Of a DNA stretch of 64,000 bases, positions 61,041 to 64,000 are shown piece after piece. The stretch is from contig NZ_JBHSAB010000004.1 in the NCBI RefSeq assembly GCF_042649825.1, positions 186,001 through 250,000 on the forward strand, given 5' to 3'. Under the pieces are notes generated by a model. It was not told the DNA's origin and did no database searches. It worked only from the letters and a program-made list of their open reading frames with translations. This DNA is from Legionella_C dresdenensis. GTDB lineage: Bacteria > Pseudomonadota > Gammaproteobacteria > Legionellales > Legionellaceae. Numbering within the stretch: position 1 is the first letter of the stretch; each line of letters starts with the position of its first letter. The position numbers were made by a program, and so were the translations under genes.

Positions 61041-61065
61041 GCCTTCTCCCGTACCGGGAGAAGGC
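61041..61065. terminator. Hairpin after prlC
   Basis: GCCTTCTCCCG-tac-CGGGAGAAGGC, a perfect 11-bp stem 14 bases after the prlC stop; the T-run is lacking. Confidence 0.65.
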
Positions 61066-61153
61066 GCCCGTACAGCGGAAGAAGGAAAACATTTTCACTA
61101 CCTTCAGTATAATTCCAATATTTTTATGCTATAATCAAAATGACCACCAAATT

Positions 61154-61541
61154 GGGGGCGACCTGGCTTCGACGCGGGTTGCGAAACCTGAGGGGCATGC
61201 CGAGAATGAGATCTCTCGTTAATAAGACTCAAGTAAATATAAATGCAAACGAAGAAAACTTTGCAGGTGCAATTGCTGCGTAAGCAGTGAAAGCCCAACG
61301 TGTGCTGCCATAAAACCAGCGCCCCGTTGACCGAGCCCGCTTATCGGTATCGAATCAACGGTCATAAGAGATAAGCTAGCAACCCGATGTGTCTCGCATC
61401 AGGAAGCAAAATTCAGAGACTCGCTGCGTTTAATCCTGTTTGTCGGAGGAACCGCAGTCAAACTCAAATGACAAAACTAAGCATGTAGAACCAACGGCAG
61501 AGGATTTGCGGACGCGGGTTCGATTCCCGCCGCCTCCACCA
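61154..61541 (+). ncRNA. ssrA: tmRNA (SsrA)
   Basis: 388-nt transfer-messenger RNA that rescues stalled ribosomes. The 5' end GGGGGCGACCTGGCTTCGAC pairs with the 3' end CGCCTCC-ACCA to form the tRNA-like acceptor stem, and the T arm GGTTCGATTCCCGCC precedes it. The tag reading frame runs 61245-61283 from the resume codon GCA and encodes ANEENFAGAIAA, ending in TAA. CCA is encoded. The 3' end is a classic integration target, and sequence composition changes sharply downstream. Confidence 0.97.
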
Positions 61542-61595
61542 ATTCATTTGATCATCACCTTGAATGGAATATTTTTCGGGCCTTTCCCAATTAAT

Positions 61596-61666
61596 GTAGT
61601 CCGGGTGAAACGAAGTGAAATCCGGATTCCGGTCCTGCATCTGAGTTATGCTTGTTCAATCCGGGC
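61596..61666. repeat. GTCCGGGTGAAACGAAGTG repeat
   Basis: GTCCGGGTGAAACGAAGTG followed by AAATCCGGATTCC, with a partial copy of the other arm (CAATCCGGGC) at 61657-61666. It is related to the element at 25102. It lies between ssrA and the AT-rich genes. Confidence 0.5.
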
Positions 61667-61708
61667 AATTAGCAGAATAAATATAAAAATATTAAAATTG
61701 GAATAGCT

Positions 61709-62323
61709 ATGAATTATACCCTTTCATTAGAAAAAATAGATGAATACAAAACCCATCACTTTATTGTAAATCCAAAACAGGCAGCCTTACTTGTTATCGA
61801 AATGCAAAATGTTTTTCGAACTGATTTAAATATAATAAGTGATAAGCAAATTAATAATGTTAAATCGATTATTGAAGCTTCTGAAAAAGCGGGAGTGGAG
61901 ATTATTTATGTTCAACATAACGATAGCTCTGAAATTTCAAAGTCCATGGTAGATTGGTGGAATGGAGACAAAATAGAATATGGTAGTGAAGGCTGGAAAC
62001 TAATTGATGAATTTGATACCTCAGGAAAGACTGTTATTGATAAAAACCAATATAGCGCATTCTTTAAAACTGATTTAGATAATTTGCTTAAATTAAAGAA
62101 TATTAAAGAGGTAATTATTATTGGTGTTATGGCAAATTGCTGCTGTGAAACAACAGCAAGAGATGCTTTTATGCATGGATACAGAGTGTTTTTTATCAAT
62201 GATGCCACTGCTACGCTAAACGAAGATTTACATCTATCTACTTTAAAAAATTTATCATTTGGATTTGCGTGCATACAAAGTACACAAGAGCTTGTCTCTC
62301 AGTTAGATCATGCTACAAAATAA
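61709..62323 (+). CDS. Isochorismatase-like cysteine hydrolase
   Basis: 204-aa amidohydrolase fold. The catalytic Cys region is GVMANCCCETTARDAFMHGY (~142-161) and the Lys lies in VIDKNQYSAFF (~108-118). The position of the usual catalytic Asp (VIDMQN) reads VIEMQN, a conservative change that may alter activity. Relatives hydrolyse isochorismate, ureidoacrylate or N-carbamoyl compounds; the substrate here is unknown. The gene is very AT-rich, the first gene after ssrA, and is followed 24 bases later by a PotD-like gene. Confidence 0.8.
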   Translation: MNYTLSLEKIDEYKTHHFIVNPKQAALLVIEMQNVFRTDLNIISDKQINNVKSIIEASEKAGVEIIYVQHNDSSEISKSMVDWWNGDKIEYGSEGWKLIDEFDTSGKTVIDKNQYSAFFKTDLDNLLKLKNIKEVIIIGVMANCCCETTARDAFMHGYRVFFINDATATLNEDLHLSTLKNLSFGFACIQSTQELVSQLDHATK

Positions 62324-62347
62324 AAAAATTATCAAATAAGATGTAAT

Positions 62348-63409
62348 ATGAAGAAATTATTAATATTATTTATTGCTATTTCATTAGCAAATTATTTACA
62401 AGCCTCCCAACGGCGTGATTTAGGCTCCCAAAAAACGGTCAATGTAATAGCCTTTTATGGTTTTTTAGAGGATCCTGAAATTAAAGAGGCCGTTGAGAAA
62501 CAATGCAATGTAAAGTTTTTTCATGATTCTTATTATACAAATGCAGAATTTCTCCATACTTTTTATAAGCAGAGAAATTACTATGATATAATGATTTTTA
62601 GCAATATGGTATATGGAAGCATAAAAAACCAACTTCCCAATATAGAAAGTAGTAATCTTTGGAAATCATCTAATGACTATTATCCATATTTTAAAAAATA
62701 TTATCTAACACATAATTATTCACATAATACCGCTTTTTTTACACATGCCATAGTAGGATTTATGTACAATCCTGAGTTAATTCATATCAGGAACGATGAA
62801 AAAATGAGTGATATTTTTAAAGATGCTAAAGATAACAATGTAATTTTAGTTGATGATGCAGGTGAGATTGGAAATTTATTAACAATTGGATTCAGTGATG
62901 ATCAGAATATTCAAAAAAATATGGACGGCACCGTTTCATTAACTTATAAAAATTTAAAACGTATGACGCAAAATTCTAAAATATATATTACGAGCGATTT
63001 TAATAAAATTTATGATAGTAAAAATTTTGCACTTAGCTATATTTGGTCTGGTGATGCACTGTTATACATAAAAAAATCTGGGAAGCCCTATAAATTTGTC
63101 ATTCCATCTAATGCTAGTTCAATTTGCACAGATCTAATCGTCCAAATGAAAGATACTTCGGAGGCTAGTTGCGTTGCAAATGTATTACAAAATCAATCTA
63201 CATTAAAACATTTTGAAAAATCGACATATTATTTCTCTCCATATTTTAAAAACCATATAGATGATAAATCCTATATTAAGTTATATGAAAAAACGAAAAA
63301 AACTCTTTCTCAATTACGTATGATTCAACCAGTGGAAAATTTTGATAAAGATTATAATGACAATTGGAATAAAATTAAGCTTCAAATTAGCAAAGATAAT
63401 TCTAATTAA
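62348..63409 (+). CDS. Periplasmic polyamine-binding-like protein (PotD/PotF type)
   Basis: 353 aa with a signal peptide (MKKLLILFIAISLANYLQA) and no lipobox Cys at the expected place. The fold pattern follows spermidine/putrescine binding proteins: VNVIAFYGFLEDPEIKEAVE at the start of the mature part, AIVGFMYNPELI in the middle, and FALSYIWSGDALLYIKKSG followed by FVIPSNASSICTDLIVQM, corresponding to the PotD 'WsGDa...ViPxEG...D' region. There are no ABC permease or ATPase genes beside it. A membrane sensor gene starts 3 bases after its stop, so it probably feeds a signal rather than a transporter. Confidence 0.75.
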   Translation: MKKLLILFIAISLANYLQASQRRDLGSQKTVNVIAFYGFLEDPEIKEAVEKQCNVKFFHDSYYTNAEFLHTFYKQRNYYDIMIFSNMVYGSIKNQLPNIESSNLWKSSNDYYPYFKKYYLTHNYSHNTAFFTHAIVGFMYNPELIHIRNDEKMSDIFKDAKDNNVILVDDAGEIGNLLTIGFSDDQNIQKNMDGTVSLTYKNLKRMTQNSKIYITSDFNKIYDSKNFALSYIWSGDALLYIKKSGKPYKFVIPSNASSICTDLIVQMKDTSEASCVANVLQNQSTLKHFEKSTYYFSPYFKNHIDDKSYIKLYEKTKKTLSQLRMIQPVENFDKDYNDNWNKIKLQISKDNSN

Positions 63410-63412
63410 TTT

Positions 63413-64000
63413 ATGAGCCAAAATATAGTTACCAGTTGGCTTTTATCTATTTTAGAAGTTAATGATCTTGATTCTTATAAAAAAATTATAAATCGCCTGA
63501 TCACATTTTTGATCGTTTTTGGTTTATGCCTTAATGCTTGTGCTATGTTTTTAAGTTATCACCAATATGAAAAAAAATCCGAAAACGATAATAAAAAATT
63601 AATTATTAATGCGAATTCAATTTTACAGTCAAATATTTCTGAAAAGCTTAGTATAGTGGTAAATAACCAGGACTTTGTCAGTTATATTAATGAGGGTGAG
63701 TATAGCAGAAAATTAAATGCTGTAAGTATGATGTTGCTATTTAATAACTTTATTGATAATAACCTTATTACTGGCATAAAAGTTTATAAAAAAGGTAATG
63801 ATCCAATATTGAGTGTTGGAGATACTAATTCAGCATTTTATGTAAAGCTTAATCTTTGTTATCTGAGCGGACAAATTAATAATCAGTTTGGTAATTGTTA
63901 TGCTAGCATTATGGTTTTAATGTCAAAAAATCATTATTTAAATCAACTTTCTAGAATCAATGCAAATATAAAAGCATGTAAAAAACAATATTATAAATGT
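63413..64000 (+). CDS. Membrane sensor, N-terminal part, cut by window edge
   Basis: Open frame of 196 codons to the right edge with no stop. One transmembrane helix at ~27-50 (LITFLIVFGLCLNACAMFL) is followed by a long periplasmic-looking region rich in Asn/Tyr/Ser with helical repeats (ISEKLSIVVNNQDFVSYIN), the layout of a periplasmic sensor domain of a histidine kinase, chemoreceptor or GGDEF/EAL protein. The output domain lies beyond the window. It starts 3 bases after the PotD-like gene. Strongly AT-rich. Confidence 0.7.
   Translation, partial: MSQNIVTSWLLSILEVNDLDSYKKIINRLITFLIVFGLCLNACAMFLSYHQYEKKSENDNKKLIINANSILQSNISEKLSIVVNNQDFVSYINEGEYSRKLNAVSMMLLFNNFIDNNLITGIKVYKKGNDPILSVGDTNSAFYVKLNLCYLSGQINNQFGNCYASIMVLMSKNHYLNQLSRINANIKACKKQYYKC

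Noticed and set aside
61440..61706. Open frame starting inside the tmRNA
   Set aside because: It runs through the tRNA-like domain of ssrA and a palindromic repeat; a structural RNA shadow.

Overview
The window looks like a chromosome segment of an intracellular-lifestyle gammaproteobacterium of the order Legionellales, most like Coxiellaceae/Aquicella. This is an inference. It rests on gammaproteobacterial housekeeping genes in familiar groupings (ubiD-fre, hfq-hflX, nth beside an rnfB-like gene, rppH-ptsP-lgt-thyA, tkt-gap-pgk-pyk), a tmRNA whose tag (ANEENFAGAIAA) resembles the Legionella tag as I remember it, moderate AT-richness, and many large unrecognised membrane or coiled-coil proteins of the kind typical of Dot/Icm effectors. 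No secretion machinery lies in the window.

Layout. 1-1.5 kb: an unknown membrane protein cut by the left edge, a 51-aa gene and an unknown gene. 1.7-9.1 kb: ubiD-fre-small membrane protein, hspQ, tatC, then rsmA, a degenerate TraI/MobH-like gene, apaH and a kinase-fold gene. 9.2-12.2 kb: a 990-aa unknown. 12.3-17.5 kb: manC, a TlpA thioredoxin, pirin, wrbA, hflX and hfq. 17.8-19.4 kb: a repeat-rich protein ending in CSVM, then an array of GGA hairpins. 19.4-23.6 kb: a midA-PTPS-priA-thioesterase operon. 23.8-30.6 kb: a membrane protein ending in CGIL, a pteridine reductase, a 674-aa unknown, queC, a 206-aa unknown, ubiX and an efflux-adaptor remnant. 30.6-33.9 kb: metG-rnfB-nth. 33.9-41.1 kb: a 588-aa unknown, a VUT-like membrane protein, glmU, a 403-aa coiled-coil protein and ansA. 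41.4-46.6 kb: rppH-ptsP-TSUP-lgt-thyA. 46.7-51.5 kb: cbpM/cbpA, a methyltransferase, a DUF3309 protein, nfi and small unknowns. 51.7-57.3 kb: pyk, pgk, gap and tkt. 57.5-61 kb: a 475-aa paralogue of the 674-aa protein, then prlC. 61.15-61.54 kb: ssrA. After ssrA the sequence becomes strikingly AT-rich and carries an isochorismatase-like hydrolase, a PotD-like binding protein and a truncated membrane sensor: a likely island at a classic integration site.

The most interesting items are two unrelated unknown proteins with C-terminal CaaX boxes (CSVM, CGIL), which suggest lipidation by host prenyltransferases; a compact array of GGA-loop hairpins resembling a CsrA-titrating RNA; a diverged paralogous membrane/coiled-coil family; a domesticated relaxase-like protein that has lost its HD residues; and a binding-protein plus sensor pair resembling NspS-MbaA. 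At least four families of dispersed palindromic repeats fill the intergenic spaces. One of them appears to supply the last sense codon and stop codon of two genes.

All functional names come from reading motifs by eye. No database search was possible.
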